Shown piece after piece: positions 1-12,294 of a DNA stretch of 64,000 nucleotides; within the stretch, counting starts at the first letter, position 1; each line of letters begins with the position of its first letter. Under the pieces are notes generated by a model that saw nothing but the letters and a program-made list of their open reading frames with translations, did not search any database and was not told where the DNA came from. The stretch spans positions 21,759,738 to 21,823,737 of the forward strand of contig CM037833.1 in assembly GCA_021234535.1 (NCBI GenBank). The letters are read 5' to 3'. Position numbers and translations under genes: made by a program. Origin of the DNA: Stichopus chloronotus (taxonomy: Eukaryota; Echinodermata; Holothuroidea; Aspidochirotida; Stichopodidae).

Positions 1-1750
1 AAATGGCAGCACCCTTCTCTGAATTTCAAAATTGTGTAACTTGGATAGGAAACAATATTTCTGAATGAAACTTTGGGAAGTTGTTTGTCAAACACTTCTG
101 CTTCATTTTGATAGACAAGTTCCCAGGGTTTCCTTCTCCTTTAACTTTTCTATTTCCTGTTACTGTAGAAGAGAATGTTCTTTGTTCATACAAGTTAACA
201 ACATACTACTGTGTTTGCATACATACAGCAGTGTGACTAGCCTGCCAACCTGTTTACATACAAATAATACTGTATTCTTACAGTAATCTGGCTGTATTTA
301 ATATGTCCGGGATGACCCGGGTCATAGAAGTCGGTCAGTAGGCCACACTTCAGTTCGTTCCTCTGGAGAAGATTCTGCAAATGGCTAGTCGGTGATATTT
401 TGGTGTTGATTTAAGGATCGTTATCAGTAAGAGATAAATTTGCATTTCACTGATAGTGTTAATGGTATCAAAGAAGTTTGTATTTGCTTCGCCGGTCACT
501 CATAGACCAAGAGCTCCAACAGTCATTGGACCTTCTACAAGACTCAGCATTCGCTACTTTTTATGGCATAAATTATGGAAGCTCAGAGCTGAAGAGTTCT
601 CTCTCTCTTTGGAATGAGATATTGGCTAGTGTATGTGACCCTCGATATTTGTACTTTCATACTCAGGAGAGATGGTAACTTCATCTCACTTGTGACATGA
701 TAATTACGGTTTCTTGAATGAAAGATCACATTTCCTTGAAACCGAAATCAAGACGGAATCATGATTTCCTCGATTGGGCTCAACAATCCAAGGTGTGTAT
801 TTTGTCTTGTATTCTTGTGAATGCACACATGTGACAAACATGTTTAGTTGCAGTATGAAAGAAGGAAATATGTACAAAGTTAGTTAGATTTGGGTTGAAG
901 AGCCCACTTTTAACACTTTCACATTATATTTTATATCGTAAAAGAGGGGGGGCAGACTTTGAATTATGGGTAGGAACAGTACATTTGGTGAGTGCCACTG
1001 TCAAACATTTGACGTACATTACTGTAGCTGCCATTATTACAAGCTGTCTTGGAATAGTCTTTGACGTACTGCAGCTATCTTGAGGTCTTTGATTTTAATA
1101 TTGCATGATAGAAATAAACCTGAGTGAATTACAGATGGGGGAAGTTTTAAACTTCAATAAAAAGAAAGGGGAACTTTTGTTCGTGAACATATTTCCACAT
1201 ACTGCACTTGTCAGGCGAATGGCCTAGATGTTACAACCAACGACCTCCTATCGTATTACTTAAATACTGTATCTCTGTTAGCATGGTGCTTGCACTGAGT
1301 TGGGACTGGGAAGTGATATGAGTGGTGAGGCAGCATGAATGTGTGGGTTATCTGTTTTGTTGAAAGTTTTGTTAAATTTGTATCTCATGTTAAACGTAAT
1401 CATAGTCTTGTGTTAAGACGATGGTAGTGTGTTCTTCCAACGAACTGATACATCCCATACAGTTCTAGAAGCTCATACATACATCGTGCCCTCACTACGA
1501 TGTACAAGTCACTTTTCTCCATTGTCTTGTCATATCTCTCAGAGCGTGTTTATCGTTATTACTGAAATCAAGCCATTTTCCTTCCAACAGTGGAAGGAAC
1601 CAATCACATTACCGCAACTGAAAACTAGAATGTTCATTATGACACGGCAAATTGCAGTTCACACATCATGTCAGCGACGTCGCTGGCTCAGATCGGCTCT
1701 ACTGTGTGTTGCACGTTGACAGCTGGTACATGATTGACACTGCGTAGACA
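1..1750. other. Unassigned flank, no gene seen
   Basis: Nothing convincing is seen here. Open frames are short (under 100 codons), have no recognisable protein similarity, and include non-ATG starts. A possible AATAAA occurs near 1,111. The stretch could be intergenic, or part of a long 5' intron of the plastin gene whose first coding exon was not found. Confidence 0.4.
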
Positions 1751-1771
1751 TGAATAGTGAACATATGGGCA

Positions 1772-1942
1772 GTGCCTCTTGTCACTGCGTACACACCCAC
1801 AGGTATCGGATTTTCCCAGGCCTTAATGGACGAAAGCAATTCGAAGGTAGAGTACAACGGTTCAAAGCAGAGCAGTACACAGAAGGAGCTTTACGTGAGA
1901 GTAGCGCTACCAACGGAAAATATGGGCACTGTGAGAATGTGA
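1772..1942 (+). CDS. Candidate terminal exon, unrecognised protein
   Basis: An open frame reads ...AYTPTGIGFSQALMDESN... and ends YVRVALPTENMGTVRM followed by TGA at 1,943. Possible acceptors lie in front of it, including a TTTTCCCAG at about 1,822. The residue mix looks protein-like, and the segment is less AT-rich than its surroundings. I do not recognise the family, no partner exon was found, and a 60-codon open frame is well within chance, so this is only a candidate last exon of a gene lying to the left. Confidence 0.2.
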   Translation: MPLVTAYTPTGIGFSQALMDESNSKVEYNGSKQSSTQKELYVRVALPTENMGTVRM

Positions 1943-1945
1943 AAA

Positions 1946-4010
1946 TGAAGGGAAAAATATACCAAATCTTGACCAAAACTAACATTATTCACGCCGTACG
2001 TGCAGCTGAGAGCAATTCACTACCCATGATTCAACTGTGTTACATGTTACTCCTGAATAAATACACTTTTAACTCAGAATTGCTCATGACTAGATTTTAC
2101 CCTCTCCTCTCTCGTTTCGCCTCCAGATTTACAGCATTTGTAGACGTTACGTTACATCACAAGGGGATGTACAGTAATAAGACATTCCAGTGACTTGATG
2201 ACGAGAAAAGTGCAAATCACCTCTTTCTGTGCAGCAGACATAAAGTTCGAAAATATGTTGAAATATAAATATACCTGAATTTATGTATTTACTATTTATG
2301 GAATTGTGAATCTTGTAGCTAGTGTATTTGTTGATGACTGAGATAACCTGTTATTTCCAGAATAATTTCCAGGGGTCGACCCCTTGAACTTAAAAGACAT
2401 ATATCTCGTTAGATTTAAAATGGTATGCAGAGAGGGCATTATGTAAACATCTTGTCTGTTTGTTTAAAAAAAAATCCTCCACTTTATGTAAATAAGTCTA
2501 AAATAATACAAACATAACCTGATCCATAAATTTGCTTGAAGATTGGAAGATAAGTTATAGGGTCAAAATTGAGAATAGTCGGACTGAAGAAAAACGAAGA
2601 GACATCTATGGCACGTAACTGATCGTACGCAAGTACAGTGGGTTGAGCATCCAGTGGAATCGATAGGCCGTTTGTTTTGAGACTATGCATGAGATCTTTT
2701 CCTTCACTTTCTAAACGGGCCCTATTCACATTGTAGATATACTTCTCCCTTACTCGTAATAAGGCTCAAATAAAGTTCTTGCACAGAGCCCTGTATACTA
2801 TAGATTGGCCCCTTTAATTGTTTTTAATGTTTTTCTACATGAACCATATAGACATGCTATGGGCTGGACGGAAAAATGTCGCCAGAGTCGTGACTTGATT
2901 AAAAATTGGTCAAAGTTTCAAATTGCAGTAAAAGAAAAAAAATGTGAAATTTACAGAAGCATCTCATTCATTTGAGTAAAAGTGACTTGTTAAAAAGTGA
3001 CTCTGTTAGAAGAGATTCTGTAACCGTTTACTCGGTTGCCAACTCAAATGCCGAAATCTGTGAAGTAAATTCTTTATCGACAGAAGGCACAGATTAACGT
3101 AAAATTTCTATGGTAGTGTGTGTGTCCCACCTCACAGAACAGGAGAACTTAAGTCTGAATAGTTTTCTGCTGAAGTTAAGTCTTCTTTTTTTGCTTAAGA
3201 AATTTTCTACTTATTATTCGGTTTTGTTGGAATAACGCCTGGCACAAAGTATAAACTTTGTATTAGTTATGTCTTGCTCTCACATTACATACTACCTGTC
3301 TTCCTGTAACTGAAACATATTGCATAAAAAATGCAAAGAAAAGAGATTTAAGTTATAAGGAAATTCATGTTTGTCGACCACTGCTTCTGTGGAATATTTC
3401 TTGTCATTTTAGTAGAATGAAAAGGTGCTCGGCTAGTAGGAAGTTTGCTTGAACAGTTGGTTTGTCTATGCAGTCAGTGTTCTCCTTAGGCTTGGGTGGG
3501 TTGCTAGACTCTTCTTCAGAGTTGCGATTTCTGGTTGGGAGTCTCTACCCAACTTCATAATATTTTGGGTTAATATTCCTTTTCAAGTGAATCGTATAAG
3601 GTTAAAGTATAGTATTGTGGCTTTCATTCTAGTTTCCCAATTAGTTTGCCGCCTGTGTATTAGCAAGATTGTCCAGTTCTAACTCACCAGCACTGTTTGG
3701 GGTTCTACATTAAGCATGTTAAAGATACGATAATACCTGCCCAAAATAAAGCGTTACGTGTAGGTAGCAACTTCGATGTCATCGATACGGTACCAATCCG
3801 CGGGAGTCACGAGTTGCTTCAGTGTCAGAACTATTGAGGCCGCAGGAACTTGACTCAGAAAATATGAGAATCGCACAACCCTTGCTTTCTTCCTCTCTTC
3901 CTCAACTTATCATCTTCTGTGTTGAACATCCTTTCCATTAATCCATGCAGTAATGTTACGTACATCAGACAGTTCATTTTGATCAAAGCTGATATATGAG
4001 TTGCACTGGC
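1946..4010. other. AT-rich stretch, no gene seen
   Basis: No coding exon, RNA gene or tandem repeat could be supported here. The open frames are short and show no family motif. Confidence 0.4.
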
Positions 4011-4014
4011 AATC

Positions 4015-4365
4015 GCCTTTGTTCTTTGCCAGTGTTTCAGGTAAAGAGGAAGAAGTCAAAACGATCACCTGTCACAAAATCTGAAAGAGAACAGATGCAC
4101 TCATCTTCCAGATATATTTGAATATGAAAATTGTCTCGACATTATTGTTGGTGCTACAAAATTCGGAGTCTCCGCGAAAACCTAGCCATCAATCACTTAA
4201 TGCGTGAAATCAAACGGACCGATAGGGATGGATATGTATCTCCTTGTATACAAAAATGGGGTTAAACAATGCTTTTTTTGTAATGGCTGTAACGTATGTT
4301 GCCTTTCAGTGGGGAAAGTGCGAAACATGACAAATTTTCAACTCATATTCCAGCTTTAATTAGTT
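4015..4365 (+). repeat. Interspersed repeat, copy 1 of 2 (pairs with 23,035-23,385)
   Basis: The stretch running through GTGTTTCAGG, GATCACC...TCACAAAATC, TTTGAATATGAAAATTGTCT, ATCAATCACT, GAAATCAAAC and ACAAAAATGGGG recurs in the same order and orientation near 23,035-23,385. The copies differ by many substitutions and small indels, so this is an old dispersed repeat. No coding capacity or terminal repeats were seen, and the class is unknown. Confidence 0.7.
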
Positions 4366-5519
4366 CTGAAAAAAAAAACAAAACAGGAAAAATGGAGAAA
4401 GAGAAATTAGATCTCTGCTATCACAAGGAAATTTCAATTAAGTTGGTTTAGTGATCATTAAGTGTTTTATAATGTACTGCACGCACTCTTAATTGTAAAA
4501 TGTTACGTTGATCCAGAACATGCTAACGCTTTCTTTATCATAAATTGTAAACAAAGTTAATTCTTTGTTTGGTTTTTGTCAACAGATTTCTCTAAACTCT
4601 GACATCCTGTACAGTGCAGTTAAAGTGAGAGTCAGTGTTCCATAATTGATTTGATTTCTTTAGCATCTATAATTTCACATCACATTGGATAATGTTCAAT
4701 TGGTAGAATTCCAAATTCTAATATTCCAAAAAAATATTAAGCAGCACTGTAAATTGAAAACTGGCAATTTTCATAAACCTTTTTGAGCTGCATCATACAT
4801 GTATGTGGTTGCTTGTGCAGTACGACTGCATGCTCAGCAACCTTCGCAGCTAGTGCACTTTTGAAGTTCTCCTTAAATAGTTTCAGGATGATTGACCTAT
4901 TTTGTGAAAGACTAGAGATATTAAACCGATATGTTCCAAATGTGACAAATGAACGTAATTGCTATACTGAGCTAGATACATTCATGCTCTGATTCATATA
5001 ACTGAACTTTGTATCAGAGAAATCGCCACTAAGCCTACGTGTATTGAATATATAGCCTATACCTTTTCAGGTTAAATGTAAATTCACAGTACTCACTCAC
5101 TTACCTACAACATATACATTAGTGTAGTACCCATGTTCTAGCAACTGGCAATTGTGTGTGTGTGTATCAATTGTCACCTGTCCTCTTGAAGTTGCCACCC
5201 TTTGTGACTTGCAGCTTGGGAATCTCGCATTTTACGTCAATTCATGTCTCTTTGAGCGTTCCTGGACACATTGTCCTTCCGACGAGTTCTTACTGTTTTC
5301 ATCTGATTTTGATTAATTTTCCTAAATCTAGAGTATTTTAGAGTTCCTTAGAAATTAAAACCTTGATTTATACTGCTTGAGAAACCTCTTTTCATCCCCC
5401 TTATTTTCTCATTCAGAAGATTTTACTTTCTTTGTAATTCCCTGTCCCTTTCATTCACTTCCAAATGTCGAATTTTCTTGTTTCATACAAGGAACTTTTG
5501 TTTTTGATGAACCCGATAA

Positions 5520-5975
5520 TGTTAAATGTTGTGGCCACCTGTAGCAGTCATTATACTGTACATGTGTACATGGTAATCTGAATCACCTACCGTACCTCGC
5601 TTTGTAAGTGTAAGCATCTCAGTACTTGATACTGTGTGTTCATACTGTGTGTTATAGTGAGCAGAGCTACAGTACCTGTTTTCCAACAAGTACTTAATAG
5701 TCCCCATACCGTATACAGCTATACTGCATACAGTACATGTATGGACCATACTGGCCTTTTATGAAGTACTTAGCAACCAGCATTGAGAATACATGTCTAA
5801 CTTTTACTGTTGCTGTATACATCCATATTTGTTTGTTTGCAATATTTGTTACTATTGTAAGTACAGTACATGTGTGTTTGCTGTTACAACATTCCTTCAC
5901 TAATACAATGGCAGTTTTCCGTTGCTACTGTAAATGTACATCATGGAAGTACATACTGTACATGCTGTGTTAATA
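5520..5975. repeat. Region dense in ACTGTAC/GTACAGT motifs
   Basis: Short words such as TACTGTAC, ATACAGTACATGTA and GTACAGTACATG occur repeatedly within about 450 bp. No longer repeating unit is visible. The same palindromic word is scattered over the whole window. Confidence 0.45.
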
Positions 5976-6044
5976 TAGTAAAATTGTCCTTGTAATTAAT
6001 GGGAAGTTCCTCTTCAAGTTTTTTTGATTCCTTGCCGAAGGCAG

Positions 6045-6110
6045 AGGAATCTATGCGATGGTGATGTCGTGTGTGTGTGTGTATGTATGTATGTGCGTGT
6101 GTGACGCCTG
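6045..6110 (+). repeat. GT/TATG microsatellite heading a DR1-bearing repeat block
   Basis: The sequence CTATGCGATGGTGATGTCGT is followed by a (TG)n/(TATG)n run. Nearly the same head occurs at about 32,160 and, more diverged, at 32,995. This suggests a fixed left end of one repeat family that includes the microsatellite. Confidence 0.65.
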
Positions 6111-6900
6111 CTTGTAAACACGATATCTCAAGAAGCGTAACTCTGAGTGATCTCATATTTGACATGTAGATTGCCCATATTGAGTAGATGATCCCTATTG
6201 TTTTTGGTGGAGGTCAAAGGTCATTTGGGGTCACTAGAGGTCAAAAGGTAAATACCTTGAAAATTGCTTGTAAACACGATATCTCCAGAAGAGTAATTCT
6301 GAGTGATCTCATACTTGGCATGAAGGTTGCCCTTATTGAGTAGATGATCCCTATTGTTTTTGGTGGAGGTCAAAGGTCATTTGGGGTCAACAGGGGTCAA
6401 ATTGTGAAAACCTTGTAAACACGATATCTCAAGAAAGGAAGCTTGTAGAAATCTCATGTTTAGTATGTAGTTGCACCATGTTGAGTAAAGGAACCCTATC
6501 GTTTTCAGTGGAGGTCAAAGGTCATTTGGGGTCAACAGGGGTCAAATTGTGAAAACCATGTAAACACGATATCTCAAGAAGAGAAGCTTGAGCAGATGTC
6601 ATATGAAGTGGGCAGGTGTATCTTATTGAGTGCAAGGGTCACCAGAGGTCAAAAGGTAAATACCTTGAAAATTGCTTGTAAACACAATATCTCCAGAACG
6701 GTAAATGTGGGAGATCTCATAGTTAGCGTGTGGATTGCCCATATCGAGTAGATGATCCTTGTTTTTTTTGGCAGAGGTGAAAGGTCATTTGGGGTCATGG
6801 GAGGTCAAAATGTGAAAAACTTGAATCTACAATATTTAAAGAACGGTCCTTCTAGTGAATTTTATACTTGTAATGTAGAATCCTCTTGTTGATTTGAGAA
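6111..6900 (+). repeat. Tandem DR1-bearing repeat, about five units
   Basis: The word GTAAACACRATATCTC recurs at about 6,114, 6,270, 6,414, 6,560 and 6,678, giving units of roughly 120-156 bp. Units carry the phrases GTAGATGATCCCTATTGTTT, GGAGGTCAAAGGTCATTTGG and GGTCAAAAGGTAAATACC. Perfect AGGTCAAAGGTCA words occur at 6,211-6,223, 6,367-6,379 and 6,512-6,524; a one-mismatch version (AGGTGAAAGGTCA) is at 6,774-6,786. This matches the direct-repeat-1 consensus of HNF4/RXR/COUP-type nuclear receptors. Any regulatory role is inference, because the motif travels with a repeat. Confidence 0.85.
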
Positions 6901-7329
6901 CTTATTTTAGGACATACCAACATAGTCTCTTATAAAGAAAAGATGAAGACAACATTAAATTTGGTATCAAAGATAACTATTTTGCAAACCTTATGCTACT
7001 GTCCTCATAAGGACATGTGAGCATGCATGAATTGTAAATTGGAATTGATTAAATATACCATGGGTTATTAGCTTCATAAAAAGAACTAAATTACTGATCA
7101 TTTGGATCAAATACCCTTGAGCGTGCATGAACTGTGATTGCTTAATTGAATGAATCAAATTGTAACTGACCCCCCTCTGTTCAAATTGGTCACTGTTATC
7201 TGACATAATTTATCGCAGTTGACTGCCAGTAGAAACCACAATGTCCAGAATAAATCATACAGTCTGTTGAGCCAGGTGCTCAATGGACTTAGCCATTTAC
7301 TGTATAAACAGTGACTCTGTTTAGCCCTA

Positions 7330-7675
7330 AAAGGTAAATAGGGCGTTTGTTTTACAGAAAACAACCATATTTTTAAAACCATTATTTGTGGACATAGAAT
7401 GATAGATTATTCAAAATAACGAATTACAGTAGCCTTATTTTCAAGGAATAAGATTCTCACAGATCAGACATTTAGCTATTTGTTGCTCAACAATAATTTG
7501 TTCACCCAAACTTTTTAAAATTCAAATGATGCATCTGTTACTCATCACATGCATAATGTTTTGAGGAGATGAAGCTTTGACAGATATTTATTGACGAGAC
7601 TGAATGGTTTAACAATGGTTAAGGCGAATTTCTTTGTATGCCATGTTGATGTATTCTAAACGCCCCATTTCACTT
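7330..7675 (+). mobile_element. MITE, TA-flanked family, copy 1
   Basis: This is a non-coding element of about 345 bp. It opens AAAGGTAAATAGGGCGTTTG, closes CGCCCCATTTCACTT, and has an interior colinear with the copies at 41,680-42,024 and about 38,715-39,077 (shared words TTTGTGGA, GAATGATAGAT, GTTTTGAGGAGATGAAGCTT, TGGTTTAACA). The ends form a degenerate terminal inverted repeat, and TA precedes the left end. No transposase frame is present. Confidence 0.7.
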
Positions 7676-8029
7676 AACAGTAGTTCAGGTAAGCTTTAAA
7701 CAAATGACTATTGTGTATCAAACCAGGGAAACTTGTACTGTGTGTTGTGTCTTTAAGTAGACTAAAGGCAAAATTGCAAGTCATGCTAGATTCTTGTTTA
7801 ATAGGAATATCAGTTTCTACTAATTTTCAAGGACCTCATAGCCATTGGGAACGGCATCATGCCAAAAAATCAAATATGAAAGAGCTGCCACCAATAGCTG
7901 TAACTAAACAAAATAAAGTGCTATAATTTTGATTAAATAAACATGTTTACCTTTTTATCAAGTTATTAGACACGACAAAATATAATTTGTTCCCCTGCAG
8001 CATCATATCCGTTTGGGAGTTTTCTTATG

Positions 8030-8310
8030 TTTGTGTAGGTCAAAGGTTATTTGGGGTGACAAAAGGTCAAAACCTTGTATGCATGATATTTTAAGGGTGA
8101 TAAATAAGAGGGATCTTATACTTAGTTTGTGAATTGTTCATATTTAGCATGTTGATGGCCATATAGGGTAGGTGATACCTATTGTTTTAAGTGGAGGTGA
8201 AAGGTCATTTTGGGTCACGAGATTTCAAAAGGTTTTGACCTTACTAAGATGGTATATCAAGTAGGATAACTGTGTGGGATCTCATGCTTGTCATGTGGGC
8301 GATTCATGTT
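8030..8310 (+). repeat. Diverged DR1-repeat units
   Basis: Two decayed units of the family seen at 6,111-6,900 are recognisable by TAGGTCAAAGGTTATTTGGG, GTGATACCTATTGTTTTAAG and GGAGGTGAAAGGTCATTTTG. The DR1 motif is mutated in both. The intervening GATCTCAT and TCATGTGG words keep the family order. Confidence 0.6.
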
Positions 8311-9124
8311 TGTTACAATATATATCATGAGGCAAGGAATCACTAAGCCTTTTGGCTTTCTAGTTTTGGAATATAGTTTGGCCAAGTCTGTGTTTTCTTT
8401 AATCTTTTTTTTCAAGGACACATTGCCTGGAAGTGCCCATTTTTTTTTTGTGTGTAGCAGGATAGGTATGATAAAAAAGTAGACATGTTTTTCTTCATTT
8501 TTTCATAACAGATAAGCTCTAAATATTAATTGGGCAATCTTTGTCAGAGTTACAACTTGTAGAACAGTGAAGTTCCTGATCATGGCAGTATCAGGTTTTG
8601 CCGAAGCTATATATTGACAGAGACGATGGTTTGAAGTTGATTTGAATTTTTCCTTTAGAATTCCTCAACTTACTGAGCTATAGTTAAGGAAGTACTAAAA
8701 TCCTTTTGAAAAGTGTGTTTGATTTCTTTGCTGAAAGCAACAGGTTAATGAGGAAGTTGGTTTATAAGCAATGACTTGGTATGTATTTAATGTGTCTGTG
8801 TGGGTCTGTTTGTCTGTGTGTCCTGTCATAACATCGCAGTTAATTACTTATAGTATTGTCTACCTGCACATACACCATATGAATTTCGTAAATGATGCAG
8901 TAGTTACAGTACATACTGTAGGCCTACCTTTCACTGCATTTCTTCTGTGCTGGTATTGTTTCTACGGAGATGACCTGCAGTGACTACATTCGTTTGACTA
9001 GCAGCCATTTCCATGTCATGTTGAACAGAATTCAAATATTGAACTTAATATATTGTCAATGATGAAACTCAGATTGGAAGTAGCAAGTTAAATGTTATAT
9101 TACTCCCATGTATGGTAAAACTGC

Positions 9125-9175
9125 TTAGGGCAGCTGAGGTCAAAGGTCATGTTTGGTCACGGACACCAGTGAACT
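9125..9175 (+). repeat. DR1-repeat remnant with a perfect DR1 motif
   Basis: The word AGGTCAAAGGTCA at 9,137-9,149 is followed by TGTTTGGTCAC, resembling the core of the repeat family but without the rest of a unit. It is either a short remnant or a chance site. Confidence 0.45.
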
Positions 9176-9217
9176 ATCCGTGATCGTCTTAATAGTCAAA
9201 CATATACCACATTTGAT

Positions 9218-9570
9218 CTCAGATGTGAGGGGGATCTGAGATGTTACGGGAGATCTGAGATGTGAGGGGGGATCTGAGATGTGAGGGGGGATCTGAGATG
9301 TGAGGGGGGATCTTAGATGTGAGAGGAGATCTGAGTTGTGAGGGGAGATCTGAGATGTTGGGGGATCTGAGATGTGAGGGGGATCTGAGATGTGAGGGGG
9401 GATCTGAGTTGTGAGGGGAGATCTGAGATGTTAGGGGGGATCTGAGATGTGAGGGGGGATCTTAGATGTGAGAGGAGATCTGAGTTGTGAGGGGAGATCT
9501 GAGATGTTGGGGGATCTGAGATGTGAGGGGGATCTGAGATGTGAGGGGGGATCTGAGTTGTGAGGGAGAG
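9218..9570 (+). repeat. GATCTGAGATGTGAGGGG minisatellite with higher-order period
   Basis: About 18 units of roughly 17-21 bp vary around GATCTGAGATGTGAGGGGG, with variants GAGTTGTGAG, TTAGATGTGAGAGGA and GAGATGTTGGGG. The variant order repeats: the unit GATCTTAGATGTGAGAGG begins at 9,309 and again at 9,458, so a 149-bp higher-order block has been duplicated. Open frames through it are artefacts of the repeat. The + strand is purine- and G-rich. Confidence 0.9.
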
Positions 9571-9599
9571 TTGGAGAGGGATTCATAGAGATGAGATAT

Positions 9600-12290
9600 T
9601 GTATTAGTTGCAATGTTAGTTCCTTTTCTACACTGAATGCTGTATATCTGACTTCTAAACTTGAAACTATGAGGAGGAACTGCCAAACAATGTGTGATTA
9701 CGATAAAGGAAATGTACACTTTTCAATCTGGAAGCCGGATCAAGTTTCACTACTTGTTGTTTTAAGAAGACTACTGTCTCTGAACATGATCTCTCAAAAC
9801 AAAATTCATTCACGGATACATGCACGGTTTGTTGTACAGTGCTGTCCCTGCAGCTGACACTTTACCGCGTGTTTTCACTTCCTGCAGTGACAGGTTTTTC
9901 AATGCAACATGCTGCAGTTGGTATTCGGAGAGAAGTAAAAACAAGAACATGATTTTTTTGTGATTGTTTTTGTGATTTTGATTGTTCTTGGAATTGTTTA
10001 TTCACCATAATGACAGAAACGAAAACAATATCAACACACATTCAACAAAGCTGCAAATTCCCCAGATGGGAGCAGTAATTAGTCAGTTGGTTCTCACTGT
10101 AGCAGCTGGTCCATTTCCAAATGAACATAAAATTTGCCTAGATTTCTGAGATAAAAAACAAAACAACAAGTTTTTTTCCTTTTACACAAGATGAGCACCA
10201 TATTGTGTCACTTTTGTTTTCTTGTAGCTGCTGCTTTACTCTTTTTTATCAACTCTGTGCTTCACTTCTTTGATCTGATATCAATCTTCAGATCTGGAGT
10301 TTGCTTGAATCGAGAGGATGCTGGCTTCATGGGGAAGGAGGAAGCACTCGTAACTATTCCAAGGTGTCTGCTACTGTGAGCTGATTACCTCCTGTGTATA
10401 ATATCCTGTCTTTGTTGAAAATTTGGCAGGGGGGGTCTCCAGGTGGAGGCAGTGATAGTGTATCTGTAATCAAAGCTGAATGATATCCAAGGTAGGGGGG
10501 ATGAGGGATTGATGCGTATGCCATGGATGGATGAAGGAGGGGGGTGGTGATTATGGTGAAGAAACTATAAGTATGATCATAGTAGTAATTAATCTGAACT
10601 TAAAAAAACAATTATGTTCTTGGAGACAATTTCTTCAGGTGTAATGGTTTTGCATTGCTGAATATAAGTACTGTTATCATTAGTTTGAAATTACAAATTG
10701 GAGAATGTGTACAGATATTGCAAGGATCAGAAGCCATAATAAATACTATACCTGTACTTTCAAAGTACATAACACTCTACTGTAACTTTGATTGTACTGT
10801 TGTGTGTAGTATACATGCATTGAATATGTGCATTGTCCTATCCAGTTCTTTGTACTTAATTCCATAATGCATAATACAATATACTGCGGTATATCCACTG
10901 TGATGAAGTGTATATACTATACCATGAGGATACATATTGTACTATGTATATTATCACTATCCTCATATACAACACAGTAGATACAAATATAGTGTATTGA
11001 TTACTTTAAGGTACTGTGCTACTTACTGTGATAATAGTAACAACAAAATAAGACTTACAGTGTGCTAATTTCCCCAAAGTACTTATTACAAAATGAGAAG
11101 AAAAGAAAAAGCTGTGGTAGCTAGGAATAAAGAAACATGCTCAACAAAAGAAGATAGAGAATGATGAGGGAATTGAGATCCAGTAGTTGATGTGGAGCCT
11201 GTTTTGTCTCGGAAGATGCAACAAGTTTTGAAATCACAGTATATACTCCATATGGTGGAAACCATGTACTGTACAGTAGAGCAGTCAATTGCATGACCAT
11301 CCAAGCACACCTGAATTGCCAGAGCTCTGTGCCTAGGATTTTGGTCGATTGTGTACTGTGGCACAGGTAGACATAAAATCAATTCACTAATCAGCCTTTG
11401 ACAGATCCACAGGTTCAACTATCAAGCCCCTTTTCAAATCTTTTATTTTGGAATAATTATGGAAATATGTAACCTGAAAACATGTTTATGAGCACTGAAC
11501 AGAGGTTTCTAGGGCGTCAGTGTGAAACACTCTCTCAGTGAGAGAGTTTGTGAAATACCGTACTGGTATTTTAGGGGATGTTTATGGGGGAGGGGGTGGG
11601 ATGGTGGGTTGATGGTGGTGGCGGGATGGAGGTTGGAGTGGGGCACCCACCTACAGTAAATAACGCTGATGTGAGACTTGCATACTGAAACACTCAGGGG
11701 ATGCAGAGAAACTAAATCCCCTCGGGGTGTAGATGGGACGGTCGCAGACTCGTGGGACATAGAGTCTTGTAGAACTGCAGGGACCATCCCAGGGTTCTCA
11801 GGCAGCCCTCATAGGATGTGCACAGTGTTTAGTCAGTCACTTATGTGACGTACACTGATGTGACACTCACAGCGTCACATTGTCCTCACATGATCCTCGC
11901 ATGGTCCTACAGTAGCTCACATGACTGGGACAAGCAAGGGATGCCCAGGAAGTAACAGTGCTGTATGAGACCTTGCTTGTATACCTAGTAATTGTTCCTT
12001 AATTGCTTTTCCCAAAGTTACTTGCTTCTTCTCCACCCTTCCATTGCACCTCATACAGAACTTAGGGTGTAAGGTATGCAGTTATCTTGCTGTTGAGAGC
12101 TGATTAACCTTTTGAGACATTAATGTCCCTGTACTTGTAGGCAGTAATATTTCATTTCATGGATATGGAATGTGTTTATCGCAGTGATGCTTAAAAAAAA
12201 AAAAAAAGAGGCACTCAACAATTTCTATCGTTCAGGAGTATCTGAAATTACAAGGTTAAGTTATTTTGTGGTAACGTTTTTTTTCCTCCA
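9600..12290. other. Non-coding stretch upstream of the first plastin exon found
   Basis: No coding exon was identified. Short G-rich patches (10,428-10,545 and 11,575-11,645) and scattered TACTGTAC palindromes are the only features. The missing first coding exon of plastin, about 30 codons ending in phase 0, should lie somewhere upstream of 12,295. No good match was found here. Confidence 0.4.
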
Positions 12291-12294
12291 CCAG

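Noticed and set aside
1750..2193. 147-codon open frame on the + strand overlapping the candidate terminal exon
   Set aside because: Its composition is not protein-like and it shows no motif. It reads through the same stretch in a different frame.
9218..9570. Regular short repeats that might suggest a CRISPR array
   Set aside because: The units are contiguous with no unique spacers, and the DNA is clearly eukaryotic.
9431..9719. Ser/Pro/Leu-rich open frames on the - strand
   Set aside because: These are translations of the GATCTGAG minisatellite.
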